64,000 nucleotides of DNA, taken from CF-46 sp042408445. Lineage in GTDB: Bacteria > Chloroflexota > Limnocylindria > Limnocylindrales > CSP1-4. The DNA lies in NCBI GenBank assembly GCA_042408445.1, contig JBHORC010000039.1:74350-138349 (forward strand), given 5' to 3'. Positions 8,923 through 18,144 of the stretch are shown one piece after another (the stretch's first letter is position 1; each line of letters opens with the position of its first letter). The notes under the pieces are model-generated. The model was not told where the DNA came from, searched no databases, and saw only the letters and a list, made by a program, of their open reading frames with translations. Position numbers and translations under genes: made by a program.

Positions 8923-10124
8923 TGGGCGGCGCGCCGGCCTGGGACCCGTGCCTCGTCCCGATCGAACACCTTGCCATGCCCGGCCCTCGCCGCGTCCGCG
9001 TGGTCGAGATCCTCGCGACCGGGAGCAACGGCGGCGCCCAGGAGCACCTGTTCTCCTTGATGACCCGCCTCGATCGGGCGTGGTACGACGCCTCCGTCGT
9101 CTCCCTCAGCCCGGGACCCGCCGTCCGGAAGCTCGAGCGGAACGGCATCGACGTCACCGTCATCGAAGAGCCGGACGACGAGGCCGCCGTCCGGAGGCTG
9201 ACCGCTTACCTGGAGCGCGTCAAGCCGGACGTGATCCATACCCACATGTATCGGGCGGACATTGTCGGGACTCAGGCGGCGATGGCACTCGCCGCCGCAG
9301 GCCGGCGGCGGCCGTACGTCGTCTCGACCGTGCATTCGTCCCGTGTCCGGTCCGCGGCCGATCGCGAGTTCCTCCGCCAGCTGACCCCGCACATGGACCA
9401 GCTGATCGCGGTGAGCCAGTCGATCGAGCGCAAGATCGCCGACGAGCACCGCACCGGCGCTCCCGTCCGCCTGATCTACAACGGCGTCGACCTGGAGCGG
9501 TACGACCACCAGGAGCCCTGCTGCACCCTCCGCGACGAGTTCGGGATGGAGCCGGGCTCGCAGATCGTCGGCGTCGTCGCCCGGCTGGAGCCCGAGAAGG
9601 GCCATCAGACGCTCATCGAGGCGTGGCCGCATGTCCTGCGGGAGGTCCCGGACGCGTACCTCCTGATCGTCGGCGAGGGGTCGCGCCGCGACTTCCTCGA
9701 AGAGTGGGCCGCGGCTCACAAGGTCGCGCATCGCGTGATCTTCACGGGGCGTCGGGACGATATCCCGGCCGTGACGGCTGCCCTCGATGTAGCCGTGCTG
9801 CCGTCGTGGCGGGAGGCGCAGGGCCTCTCGATCCTCGAGGCGATGGCGCTTTCGCGGCCGGTCGTGGCATCCGCCGTCGGCGGGATCCCGGAGATGATCG
9901 AGGACGGCGTGACCGGTCTCCTCGTGGAGCAGGACAACCCCGTCGCGCTCGCCGCCGCGATCGTCCGGCTGCTACAGGACCACGCGTTTGCCGACACGAT
10001 CGCCCGAGCCGGCCACGACCTGGTCCACGAGCGCTTCTGCGTGGAGCTGATGGTCAAGTCGATCGAGGAGATCTACGACGAGGGCGCCCGAGCCGTCCGG
10101 CTCGCGGAGTCCGCCGCGAGCTGA
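8922..10124 (+). CDS. GT4 family glycosyltransferase
   Basis: A 400-residue GT-B fold retaining glycosyltransferase. The N-terminal domain has the Gly-rich acceptor loop TGSNGGAQEHLFSLM (near residues 30-44) and DVIHTHMYRAD. The C-terminal donor domain has VGVVARLEPEKGHQTLI and the EX7E-type region WREAQGLSILEAMALSRPVV, followed by GGIPEMIEDGVTGLLV. The start codon overlaps the previous stop (TGATG). It is a cytoplasmic enzyme that adds a sugar from a nucleotide donor to a lipid-linked or polysaccharide acceptor. The sugar is not predictable. Confidence 0.9.
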   Translation: MGGAPAWDPCLVPIEHLAMPGPRRVRVVEILATGSNGGAQEHLFSLMTRLDRAWYDASVVSLSPGPAVRKLERNGIDVTVIEEPDDEAAVRRLTAYLERVKPDVIHTHMYRADIVGTQAAMALAAAGRRRPYVVSTVHSSRVRSAADREFLRQLTPHMDQLIAVSQSIERKIADEHRTGAPVRLIYNGVDLERYDHQEPCCTLRDEFGMEPGSQIVGVVARLEPEKGHQTLIEAWPHVLREVPDAYLLIVGEGSRRDFLEEWAAAHKVAHRVIFTGRRDDIPAVTAALDVAVLPSWREAQGLSILEAMALSRPVVASAVGGIPEMIEDGVTGLLVEQDNPVALAAAIVRLLQDHAFADTIARAGHDLVHERFCVELMVKSIEEIYDEGARAVRLAESAAS

Positions 10125-10205
10125 GAGGGCCCCCTAGGGCGCGGCGACCCGGCCCGAGGTCCAACCGGGACCTTCGTCGCGGTGCGGAGCAGCAACAGCG
10201 CCCTC

Positions 10206-10211
10206 TAGCAT
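10206..10211 (+). promoter_or_regulatory. TANNNT -10-like element
   Basis: TAGCAT ends six bases before the GTG start at 10218, the same spacing seen at 7639, 11769, 52748 and 58169. No ribosome-binding site fits in the gap. Confidence 0.45.
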
Positions 10212-10217
10212 CCCGAC

Positions 10218-11681
10218 GTGAGCTTCAGCCGGTTCTGGGCGTTCCTCGCCGTCGGCCTACCCGCCCTCGCCGCGGTCATCGCGCCGTTCCCATCGGTCGA
10301 CCTTGCCTACCACCTGCCGGCCGGCGGGATCTTCCTCGACACCGGCGCGATCCCTCGCGTCGACACGTTCACGTTCACCGCCGCCGGCCACCCGTGGCTC
10401 AACCAGCAGTGGCTCGCCGAGGTCGTTCTCGCGGCCGCGTTCCGGATCGGCGGCTGGACCGGGCTCGTCGTCCTACGTGCAGCCCTCGTCGCGGTTGCCT
10501 TCGGGCTGCTGTTCGACGTCTGCCGGGAGCGCGCCTCCTCCGTTCGAACCGCCGCCCTGCTGACGCTCGCTGCATTTGTCTGCGCCGCGATCACGCTGGG
10601 GCTGCGGCCGCAGCTGTTCGGGGTCACCCTGTTCGCGGCCGTCCTCTGGCTCCTGGCATCGCGGGACCGGCATCCCCGCGGCATCTGGCTGGTCATCCCG
10701 ATCGTCGCGCTCTGGTCGAACCTCCACGGGAGCTTCGTCCTGGGGCCAGCCGTGGTCGCAATCGCCCTCCTCGAGGACGTCATCACTCGTCGCCGCGGAC
10801 GAGCTGTCGAGTCCGCGATCGTCCTGGTTGCGAGCACCGCGGCGTCGCTGGTCAACCCGTTCAGCCTGGACGTGTGGACCTATGCCGTCCGGATCTCCAC
10901 GAACAGCGTCATCACGAGCCGCATCACCGAGTGGCAACGGACCTCGATCCTCTCGGCCGAGGGGGCGATCTTCTACGCGTCCCTGATCGTCGCGGCCGTC
11001 GTGGTCGTCGGCGCTGCCCAGCGCTCGCGCGCGGCCTCCGCGGCGGCACCGGCGGCGCCGCGCGCCGGACTGGCCACCACGTTGATCTGGCTCGTCCCGT
11101 TCGCCGTCCTGGCGATCTGGGCCGTTCGGGGACTCGCCTGGTGGCCATTCGTCGCGGCGATGACGCTCGCGCCGTTCGCCCGGGGTCCGCAACGCGACCC
11201 GCGGGAGGCCCGCCGCCGGGAACCCGCCTTCGTGCGGCGAACGAATGGGATTCTCGCCGGCGGCCTCGTCCTCGCCGGGATCGCTGGCCTGCCCGTCTGG
11301 CGCCCGCTCGACCGCGGCTTGCAGGCGCCCGTGCTCGTCGTCGGAACCGCGCCATCAGGGATCACGGCCGCGCTCCGTGACCTCGTCCGGCCAGGAGACC
11401 GCCTCCTCGCCCCGCAGCCATGGGGCTCCTGGTTCGAGTTCGCGATCCCGCAAGCACAGGTCGCGGTCGATTCCCGGATCGAGCTGTTCTCGAATGACAC
11501 CTGGGACACGGTCGACCGGATCGAGACCGGCGGCGCCGGCTGGCAGGCGGACCTCGCGCGGTGGGATGTCGCGATCGTCGTGGCCCCGCCGCGCGGCGAC
11601 CTCGCAGAGCGGCTCGTCGCGGCCGGCTGGCGGCTGGCGCACCGCGACGACGACGGGAGCGTCCTCGTTCGACCGGCCTAG
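10218..11681 (+). CDS. Polytopic membrane protein, GT-C-like
   Basis: A 487-residue protein with about ten hydrophobic helices and a final soluble domain of about 120 residues. The first outer loop has DLAYHLPAGGIFLDTGAIPR followed by HPWLNQQWLAEV; this layout (Asp and His after helix 1, then a W-N-Q-Q-W-L-A-E motif) is shared by many uncharacterised bacterial membrane proteins near glycosyltransferases. The C-terminal part (residues 380-487) resembles the soluble tail of GT-C enzymes. It starts at GTG 10218 directly after a -10-like hexamer. A role in envelope glycan assembly is inferred from the neighbours only. Confidence 0.65.
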   Translation: MSFSRFWAFLAVGLPALAAVIAPFPSVDLAYHLPAGGIFLDTGAIPRVDTFTFTAAGHPWLNQQWLAEVVLAAAFRIGGWTGLVVLRAALVAVAFGLLFDVCRERASSVRTAALLTLAAFVCAAITLGLRPQLFGVTLFAAVLWLLASRDRHPRGIWLVIPIVALWSNLHGSFVLGPAVVAIALLEDVITRRRGRAVESAIVLVASTAASLVNPFSLDVWTYAVRISTNSVITSRITEWQRTSILSAEGAIFYASLIVAAVVVVGAAQRSRAASAAAPAAPRAGLATTLIWLVPFAVLAIWAVRGLAWWPFVAAMTLAPFARGPQRDPREARRREPAFVRRTNGILAGGLVLAGIAGLPVWRPLDRGLQAPVLVVGTAPSGITAALRDLVRPGDRLLAPQPWGSWFEFAIPQAQVAVDSRIELFSNDTWDTVDRIETGGAGWQADLARWDVAIVVAPPRGDLAERLVAAGWRLAHRDDDGSVLVRPA

Positions 11682-11756
11682 AGGCGGCGCGGCTTGCACG
11701 AGTACCACGTACGGGTTGGGACGAATGGTGCGTGGTGATCGCGTGCACCGCGCTGC

Positions 11757-11762
11757 TACCCT
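11757..11762 (+). promoter_or_regulatory. TANNNT -10-like element
   Basis: TACCCT ends six bases before the GTG at 11769. The dehydrogenase-methyltransferase-epimerase operon would therefore begin with a leaderless message. Confidence 0.5.
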
Positions 11763-11768
11763 GCCAGC

Positions 11769-12965
11769 GTGTCTGCAGACCTCGACGTCGTCGTCCTGGG
11801 GGGCGCCGGCCACGTCGGACTTCCGCTGAGCCTGACGTTCGCCGACGCCGGCCTCCGGACGGGCATCTACGACATCAGCCAGCCGACGCTCGACCGGATT
11901 GCCGCCGGCGAGATGCCGTTCCTCGAGAACGGCGCCGACGAGCTGTTGGCGAAAGTCCTGAAGACCGGCCGGCTCGAGCTGAGCGCGGACGGCTCGATCC
12001 TCGAGCGGACGAACCAGATCGTCGTCGTGATTGGCACGCCGGTCGACGAATTCCTCGGGCCGTCGATGACGGTCTTCGAGCGGGCGGTCCAGCAGATCTC
12101 GCCACACCTCCGTCGCGGCGCGCTCGTCGTCCTCCGCAGCACCGTCTATCCCGGCACGACGGGGTACGTGACGCAGCGCCTCAACGCCATCGGCTGTGAG
12201 GTCGACGTCGCCTTCTGCCCGGAACGGATCGCCGAGGGTCACGCCCTCGAGGAGCTGACGACGTTGCCCCAGATCGTGGGCGCCGACCACGCGCCGGCAG
12301 CCGCCCGTGCGGCTGCCCTGTTCGAGCGTCTCGGCCTGCGGACGATCCGGACCACATCGAAGGAAGCCGAGCTCGCCAAGCTCTTCACGAACACCTGGCG
12401 GTACATGAAGTTCGCCGTTGCGAACCAGTTCTTCATGATCGCGGACCAAGCCGGCGTGGACTACACGAACGTCCTGAACGCGATCCGGACGGACTATCCG
12501 CGGGCCCAGGACCTGCCGGGCCCGGGCTTTGCCGCCGGGCCGTGCCTGTTCAAGGACACGATGCAGCTCGCGGCCTTCACGAGCGACCACTTCCCGCTCG
12601 GTCAGGCTGCGATGCAGGTCAACGAGGGACTGCCGGCGTACATCGTCAGTGCGCTCGAGCGGCGGTACGGCGGCTTGAGCGGCAAGACGGTCGGGATCCT
12701 GGGGATGGCGTTCAAGGCCGAATCGGACGACACGCGGGCCTCGCTCAGCTACAAGCTCCGCAAGCTCCTCGCCTGGTCCGGCGCGCGGGTCGTGTGCACG
12801 GATCCGTACGTCGCCGACGAGCGGTTGACGACGCTCGACTGCGTCCTCGAGGAGAGCGAGATCCTCGTGCTCGGCGTCCCGCACCGCGCCTATCGCGGCC
12901 TCAACGTCGGCGGCAAGGACGTGGTCGATGTCTGGGGAGCGCTCGGCAGCGGCATCTCCCTTTGA
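11769..12965 (+). CDS. UDP-glucose/UDP-ManNAc-type nucleotide-sugar dehydrogenase
   Basis: A 398-residue enzyme that oxidises a UDP-sugar C6 alcohol to the uronate with two NAD. The N-terminal Rossmann loop is GGAGHVGLPLSLTF (residues 11-24), the central helix has FTNTWRYMKFAVANQF, and the catalytic Cys259 lies in GPCLFKD with Lys262 and Asp263 beside it. FCPERIAEG is nearer the WecC (UDP-ManNAc) than the Ugd branch. NAD- and sugar-binding halves are complete. The downstream methyltransferase starts at a TTG overlapping this stop, so the three genes to 14649 form an operon. The exact sugar is uncertain. Confidence 0.9.
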   Translation: MSADLDVVVLGGAGHVGLPLSLTFADAGLRTGIYDISQPTLDRIAAGEMPFLENGADELLAKVLKTGRLELSADGSILERTNQIVVVIGTPVDEFLGPSMTVFERAVQQISPHLRRGALVVLRSTVYPGTTGYVTQRLNAIGCEVDVAFCPERIAEGHALEELTTLPQIVGADHAPAAARAAALFERLGLRTIRTTSKEAELAKLFTNTWRYMKFAVANQFFMIADQAGVDYTNVLNAIRTDYPRAQDLPGPGFAAGPCLFKDTMQLAAFTSDHFPLGQAAMQVNEGLPAYIVSALERRYGGLSGKTVGILGMAFKAESDDTRASLSYKLRKLLAWSGARVVCTDPYVADERLTTLDCVLEESEILVLGVPHRAYRGLNVGGKDVVDVWGALGSGISL

Positions 12966-13630
12966 ACGGACACCTGCCGGAGATCTACGCCCGGCGGTTC
13001 AGCGACGCGGATTCGCCCCGAAAGGGGGCAGTCTGGCACGAGATCACCCGGTTCCTCGAGCGCTACATCGCCCCGGACGCGACGGTATTGGACCTCGCCT
13101 GTGACCGCGGCGCATTCATCAACGTGGTCCATGCCGGCGAGCGCATCGCGGTCGACGTCCGGGACGTCCGGCGACACCTCGAGCCCAACGTCCGGTTCGT
13201 CCAGAGCGACGGCCTGAGCCTCCTCGATGTCCTCCCGGAATCGTCGGTCGACGTGCTGTTCATGAGCAACTACCTCGAGCACCTGCCGTCAGCCGACGCC
13301 GTGATCGAGCAGCTCAAGGTCGCGAGCTGTCTGGTTCGACCGGGCGGACGGGTGATCGTTCTCCAGCCGAACATCCGGCTCACCGGTGGGTCGTACTGGG
13401 ATTTCCTCGACCACAAGACCGCTCTCACGGAGAAGAGCCTCGTCGAGGCGTCGGAAACGGCGGGGCTCGAGACCGAGCACCTCATCGTCCGATTCCTGCC
13501 GTTCACGACGAAGAGCCGGTTCCCCCAGAACCCGTGGCTCGTCCGCGCCTACCTCGCGTTCCCACCGGCGTGGTGGCTGCTCGGGCGGCAGACGCTGCTG
13601 GTCGCCCGCCGGCCGCGGAGGCCGGGATGA
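12962..13630 (+). CDS. Class I SAM-dependent methyltransferase
   Basis: A 222-residue protein read from TTG 12962, which overlaps the dehydrogenase stop. Motif I is degenerate: VLDLACDRGAFINVV at about residues 40-54 in place of the usual GxGxG. MSNYLEHLPSADAVIEQL and LVRPGGRVIVLQPN are the typical later motifs of methyltransferase type 11 proteins. No membrane segment is seen apart from a short hydrophobic stretch (AYLAFPPAWWLLG) near the C-terminus. It lies between a nucleotide-sugar dehydrogenase and an epimerase, so methylation of a sugar or lipid-linked glycan is likely. Confidence 0.8.
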   Translation: MNGHLPEIYARRFSDADSPRKGAVWHEITRFLERYIAPDATVLDLACDRGAFINVVHAGERIAVDVRDVRRHLEPNVRFVQSDGLSLLDVLPESSVDVLFMSNYLEHLPSADAVIEQLKVASCLVRPGGRVIVLQPNIRLTGGSYWDFLDHKTALTEKSLVEASETAGLETEHLIVRFLPFTTKSRFPQNPWLVRAYLAFPPAWWLLGRQTLLVARRPRRPG

Positions 13631-14649
13631 GGATCCTCGTCACCGGCGCCGCCGGGTTCATCAACGGCTACCTCGTCCCCGAGCTGCTCGAGGCGGGCCA
13701 CGAGGTGATCGGTGTCGACGACTTCAGCAAGTACGGCCGCCTCGCGAAGTCCTACGACGACCATCCCCGCTATCGCTTCGTGGAGGGTGACGCCAAGGAC
13801 GTCCGCCTGATGACCGAGCTCGCTGCCGACGTCGACCAGGTGGTCGCGGCCGCGGCGATGATCGGCGGCATCAGCTACTTCCACGAGTTCGCCTACGACC
13901 TCATCGCCGAGAACGAGCGGATCCTCGCGTCCACGTTCGATGCGGCGATCGCGGCCCACCGCGGTGGGCACCTCGAGCGAATCGTCGTCGTGAGCAGCTC
14001 GATGGTCTACGAGTCGGCGACGGTCTTCCCGACGCCGGAGGGCGCGCAGCTCACCTCGCCGCCACCGGTGTCGACCTACGGCTTCCAGAAGCTGGCGTCC
14101 GAGTACTTTGCCCGCGGGGCGTGGGAGCAGTACAGGCTGCCGTACACGATCGTCCGGCCATTCAACTGTGTCGGCATCGGCGAGCGGCGGGCACTCCGCG
14201 ACAGCGACGTGATGTCCGGCAATGTGAAGCTCGCGCTGAGCCACGTCGTCCCGGACCTCGTCCTGAAGGTGCTCAAGGACCAGGACCCGCTCCACATCCT
14301 CGGCGACGGGTCGCAGGTTCGGCACTACACCTACGGCGGCGACCTTGCCCATGGCGTCCGGCTGGCGATGGAGTCGCCGGCCGCCGTGAACGAGGACTTC
14401 AACCTTTCGACGGCGCGATCCACAACGGTCCTAGAGCTCGCCGAGTGCATCTGGTCGAGGATCCACATGGACGGTCGACCGTTCCGATTCGTCTCGGATC
14501 CGCCGTTCGAGCACGACGTCCAGCTGCGCGTCCCGGAGACCGGGAAGGCGAAGGACGTTCTCCGCTACGAGGCGACGACCTCGCTCGAGTCGATGCTCGA
14601 CGAGGTCATCCCGTGGATCCGCGCCGAGGTCGAGGCGGGCCGGCTCTAG
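13627..14649 (+). CDS. NAD-dependent sugar epimerase/dehydratase (extended SDR)
   Basis: A 340-residue extended short-chain dehydrogenase. The NAD loop reads VTGAAGFINGYL (residues 5-16), with Asn-Gly in place of the common Gly-Ser/Asn. The catalytic triad is visible as VVSSSMVYES and YGFQKLASE (Tyr and Lys of YxxxK). FNCVGIGERR and RHYTYGGDLA are usual substrate-domain landmarks. The ATG overlaps the preceding stop (ATGA). It probably epimerises or dehydrates an NDP-sugar made by this operon. It is convergent with the membrane gene ending at 14670, with 20 bases between. Confidence 0.88.
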   Translation: MRILVTGAAGFINGYLVPELLEAGHEVIGVDDFSKYGRLAKSYDDHPRYRFVEGDAKDVRLMTELAADVDQVVAAAAMIGGISYFHEFAYDLIAENERILASTFDAAIAAHRGGHLERIVVVSSSMVYESATVFPTPEGAQLTSPPPVSTYGFQKLASEYFARGAWEQYRLPYTIVRPFNCVGIGERRALRDSDVMSGNVKLALSHVVPDLVLKVLKDQDPLHILGDGSQVRHYTYGGDLAHGVRLAMESPAAVNEDFNLSTARSTTVLELAECIWSRIHMDGRPFRFVSDPPFEHDVQLRVPETGKAKDVLRYEATTSLESMLDEVIPWIRAEVEAGRL

Positions 14650-14669
14650 GAAGACGTCGCGCGACGCGG

Positions 14670-16367
14670 TCAGCAGTTGATCGCGGTCCGCCGATACAGG
14701 TAGAGCTGTTCAGTTGGCCCACCGACCAGGAACAAATTCCATGGCACGGCCCCGACCACCACCGCCCCCTGAGGATCCGGACTGCCGGCGACAATGCCGC
14801 AGGCGAGGCGGCCCGGCCACCAGTACTCGTAGAAGATGGTGTTCCCGATCGGCGGGTTCGGAAGGGGCAACTCGGGCTGGTGCTGGCCGACCCACTCATA
14901 GCCGGCGTCCACTTCCTGCGCTGGAATCCCAAGGCCCACGAGCTGTTCGCCGCCCCGCCATCGGGCGGCGTCGAAGGCGAGCGAGTTCAGCATGAACAGG
15001 AGGCTCATCGTCAACAGGACAACCCACGCGCCGGTCGCGACAGCGGTCCAGCCTCGAGGTGTCGACGAAGACGGCCTGGCATTCGGTCCAGAACGAGCGC
15101 GATACATCAGCAGCACAGCGAGCGGCGGGAGAAGGGGCCAGAAGTAGCGGTCGAACAAGGCGTACTTCGCCCCGTAAATCGCCAATCCTCCCAACGTCGC
15201 GGAGGCGAACAGAAGAAGGATCCCGGCCGGTCGTCCGACGACGGACATCGGGTTCCGGCCCGACTGACGACACCGCCGAAGGTAGGCGCCGACCACGCCT
15301 GCCGTGACCGATGAGGTCAGGACGGTCGCTCCGAGCGCAAGGACATTGAGGCCGATCCAGACGGGGTCGGCAAACACCATCGGCCGCCCGCCGATGATGT
15401 ATGCGCCGGTCGGAACGCCGTACTGCGAGACGAGATCACCTAGGAATGCGTTCACGATGGTTCCGTCACGAACGGACATGAACGCGAGAAATCCAACGAT
15501 CGTGAGACCCACTTCCGCTCCGAGCGCAAGGTCGAACCGGCTCCACGCGCCGATGTGACGTCGCGCCGCGATCGCCGCGGCGGGCGACACCACGAGACAG
15601 ATCGTCGTGATCGCGGGCAGGATATTTGCCAAGGTGCCCGTGCCAACGCCGCCACTGACCACCTGTCCCGGCGCTGTCAGCTTGATTGCGTAAAGACCGG
15701 CGCATCCGAGCGCGAATCCGACTGCGATCGTCCACACGCCGATCCGGCGCGGCTGGCTCCAGACGGCCGAAGCGAGGACCGCGAATGGGGCGGCGATCGC
15801 GAACTCCCGGATGCTGAATCCAAGAAATCCGACTAGAGCCGCCAACGCGAGAAGGCGAAGGCGAACGGGACCGGCGCGGAGTGCGCGGACGCCGAGGGCG
15901 AGACAGACGAGTTGCGCCGCGAGTGCCGGCGCGTCCGTCATGAACGACGTCGCATACGCGAGGTAACCCGGAAAGATGGCCACGAGCGAAGCCACGAGGG
16001 CTGCAGGCCACACGCCGAGGAATTGTCGAGCGAGGCTGAACGCGCCAACGACCGCCGCACAGGCGAAGCCGAGGCCGGCTATGGCAAAAGCTGTGGAGGA
16101 TTCACCCGTCAGCCGAAGCAGCGGCTGGGCCGCGACGATCATTCCAACCATCATCGTCGTGACGCTGTGAAGTCCGAGGTTTCCCGTCGTAGCAAAGTCA
16201 ACCGCGATGCGCCGATAGACCCAGTCGTCGACCCTGGGGATTTCGGCGACGCCCGATGCGATCGCGAACGCGCCCGGGATGCCGACGCCGAGGAGGGCGA
16301 GCATCCCGAGCGCGACCCAGGCCCCACGGCGGTCATTCGTGCTGGAATGCGCGGCTCCGAGGGTCAC
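14670..16367 (-). CDS. GT39/PMT-like polytopic membrane protein
   Basis: A 565-residue membrane protein with about twelve helices from a GTG at 16367. The first periplasmic loop holds IPRVDDWVYRRIAVDFATTG, whose Asp pair matches the catalytic-loop position of the GT39/PMT_2 family; FMTDAPALAAQLVCLALGVR is the second conserved segment, again with an Asp. These proteins take sugars from polyprenyl-phosphate donors. Hand counts of sample lines give 60-63% GC, lower than the operon on the other side of 14650. It diverges from the GtrA gene across a 162-base region with an inverted repeat. Confidence 0.72.
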   Translation of the reverse strand: MTLGAAHSSTNDRRGAWVALGMLALLGVGIPGAFAIASGVAEIPRVDDWVYRRIAVDFATTGNLGLHSVTTMMVGMIVAAQPLLRLTGESSTAFAIAGLGFACAAVVGAFSLARQFLGVWPAALVASLVAIFPGYLAYATSFMTDAPALAAQLVCLALGVRALRAGPVRLRLLALAALVGFLGFSIREFAIAAPFAVLASAVWSQPRRIGVWTIAVGFALGCAGLYAIKLTAPGQVVSGGVGTGTLANILPAITTICLVVSPAAAIAARRHIGAWSRFDLALGAEVGLTIVGFLAFMSVRDGTIVNAFLGDLVSQYGVPTGAYIIGGRPMVFADPVWIGLNVLALGATVLTSSVTAGVVGAYLRRCRQSGRNPMSVVGRPAGILLLFASATLGGLAIYGAKYALFDRYFWPLLPPLAVLLMYRARSGPNARPSSSTPRGWTAVATGAWVVLLTMSLLFMLNSLAFDAARWRGGEQLVGLGIPAQEVDAGYEWVGQHQPELPLPNPPIGNTIFYEYWWPGRLACGIVAGSPDPQGAVVVGAVPWNLFLVGGPTEQLYLYRRTAINC

Positions 16368-16399
16368 AGCGCGGGCGTCGATCTCAAGGGAGCTCTCCT

Positions 16400-16455
16400 T
16401 CGAAGGTCAGGAGACGTTCGCCGATCGGCCACGCACGGACGACCCTGACTTTCGA
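16400..16455. promoter_or_regulatory. Inverted repeat in divergent promoter region
   Basis: TCGAAGGTCAGG at 16400-16411 is mirrored by CCTGACTTTCGA at 16444-16455, a 12-base inverted repeat with one mismatch and a 32-base spacer. It lies between two divergent genes, 33 bases from the GTG at 16367, which suits an operator bound by a dimer or a long-range hairpin in the minus-strand leader. No regulator gene is adjacent. Confidence 0.4.
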
Positions 16456-16529
16456 GGGATGGGAGGGCCCGGACGCGCGCTTAGTATCGGCGGTGCGTCT
16501 CGGCACCATACTCGAGCGTTGGAGGGTGG

Positions 16530-17042
16530 ATGGAACTGCCCGTCGGACTGCAGAGCCGGGCGGAAATGGATGATCGCCGAGCTCGACCCGCCGATGCGTC
16601 GCACCGTTCGCGTGACGAACGGTCACGACGGGTCCGGTTCCTTGCGGTCGGCGTCTGGAACACGGTGTTCGCCTACAGCGTGTGGGCGATCCTTCAGGTC
16701 CTGCTCGCCGACCGGCTTCACTATCTCGTGATCCTGGTCATGGCGTGGCCAATCGCGGTCCTGAACGCGTACCTCTTCCAGCGGCGACTTGTGTTCCGAA
16801 GCTCAGGAAGGATCCGGAGCGAGCTGCCGCGGTTCTCGGCCGTCTATGTGCTCACCCTCGCGGCCAGCCTCGTCCTGCTGCCGATCCTGCTCGAGATCCT
16901 GCCCCTCAACATCTACGCGATCCAGGCCGGGTTTACGGCCGCAGTCGTTGTCCTGAGCTATGTCGCGCATCGATCGTTCAGCTTTCGACAGCCGTCTGGT
17001 CGGTCACGATCGAGATTCACAGGGGGGACTGATGAACGCTGA
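16530..17042 (+). CDS. GtrA family membrane protein
   Basis: A 170-residue protein with a polar N-terminus (residues 1-33) and four hydrophobic helices, the fold and size of GtrA/DPMS3-like proteins. RFLAVGVWNTVFAYSVWAIL opens the domain and PIAVLNAYLFQRRLVFRS is the diagnostic second-helix motif. GtrA proteins are thought to flip polyprenyl-phosphate-linked sugars or anchor a partner GT2 enzyme; the GT2 at 22006 is the likely partner. The ATG at 16530 has GGAGG eight bases upstream. Its end overlaps the aminotransferase gene by 11 bases. Confidence 0.85.
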   Translation: MELPVGLQSRAEMDDRRARPADASHRSRDERSRRVRFLAVGVWNTVFAYSVWAILQVLLADRLHYLVILVMAWPIAVLNAYLFQRRLVFRSSGRIRSELPRFSAVYVLTLAASLVLLPILLEILPLNIYAIQAGFTAAVVVLSYVAHRSFSFRQPSGRSRSRFTGGTDER

Positions 17043-18144
17043 CGACATCCCGGTTACGCGGCCCCTCGTGCCGCCGCTCGCCGAGTTCCTTCCGTATCTC
17101 GAGCGGATCTGGGCGAGCGGTTGGCTCACGAACGGAGGTCCGTACCACCAGGAGTTCGAGTCAGCTCTGGCCGACTACCTGGGCGTCGATCAACTGTCCC
17201 TGTTCACCAACGGAACGATCGCTCTGGTCACGGCGCTCCAGACGCTCAGGATCACCGGCGAGGTCATCACCACCCCGTATTCGTTCGTCGCGACGGCCCA
17301 TTCGCTGCTGTGGAACGCGATCACGCCGGTCTTTGTCGATGTCAGACCCGACACCTTGAACCTGGATCCAGAGAAGATCGTCGAGGCGATCACCCCGAGG
17401 ACCACGGCGATCATGCCCGTCCACTGCTATGGCTCGCCCTGCGACGTGGATCGGATCCAGGAAATTGCCGATCTGTACGGCCTGAAGGTGATCTACGACG
17501 CGGCGCACGCATTCGGCGTCCAGTACCGCGGGGACACCCTGCTCAGGCACGGCGACCTGTCGATGCTCAGCTTCCACGCCACCAAGGTCTTCAATACGTT
17601 TGAAGGCGGAGCACTCATTTGTCCCGACCCAAAGACGAAGCAGCGCGTCGACTTCCTGAAGAACTTCGGGCACTCAGGCGAGGTCTCGGTCGTCGCGCCC
17701 GGGATCAACGGGAAGATGAGTGAGTTCCAGGCCGCGTTCGGTCTGCTGCAACTCGAACATGTCGATCTCGCGATCCAGAAGCGCGCCGTGATCGATGCCT
17801 TGTATCGACGATGCCTCAGTGGGATCGCCGGGATCGACCCGCTCGAGGTTCCGCCGGACACCGTGAGCAATCACGGCTACTTCCCCATCATGGTCGGCCC
17901 CGAATACCCCTTGTCCCGGGACGAGCTGTACGCGCGTCTTCGGGAGCACGGAATTCTGGCCCGCCGGTATTTCTATCCGCTGATCTCGGAGTTCCCGATG
18001 TATCGCGGCTTTCCTTCGGCGGCGGCACGCAACCTGCCGAACGCGATGCAGGCGTCTCGGCGGGTGTTGTGCCTTCCCATCTATCCCGACCTCGATCTCG
18101 AGGCGGTTGAGCGGATCAGCTGCGTGGTGGCAAGCCCGAGTTGA
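17032..18144 (+). CDS. DegT/DnrJ/EryC1 family sugar aminotransferase
   Basis: A 370-residue PLP enzyme that aminates a keto-sugar nucleotide, giving 3- or 4-amino-deoxy sugars. Visible landmarks are GGPYHQEFE, LFTNGTIALVTALQ (phosphate-binding region), VIYDAAHAFG and the PLP lysine in SFHATKVFNTFEGG. The ATG at 17032 has a strong AGGGGGG upstream and lies inside the GtrA 3' end. The next gene starts at a TTG overlapping this stop. With the WbqC-like and acetyltransferase genes downstream it suggests an N-acylated amino sugar in the surface glycan. Confidence 0.92.
   Translation: MNADDIPVTRPLVPPLAEFLPYLERIWASGWLTNGGPYHQEFESALADYLGVDQLSLFTNGTIALVTALQTLRITGEVITTPYSFVATAHSLLWNAITPVFVDVRPDTLNLDPEKIVEAITPRTTAIMPVHCYGSPCDVDRIQEIADLYGLKVIYDAAHAFGVQYRGDTLLRHGDLSMLSFHATKVFNTFEGGALICPDPKTKQRVDFLKNFGHSGEVSVVAPGINGKMSEFQAAFGLLQLEHVDLAIQKRAVIDALYRRCLSGIAGIDPLEVPPDTVSNHGYFPIMVGPEYPLSRDELYARLREHGILARRYFYPLISEFPMYRGFPSAAARNLPNAMQASRRVLCLPIYPDLDLEAVERISCVVASPS

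Noticed and set aside
8795..11380. An 861-codon plus-strand ORF spanning three genes
   Set aside because: Its composition is that of an out-of-frame reading of the acyltransferase, GT4 and membrane genes, which have strong family motifs in their own frames.
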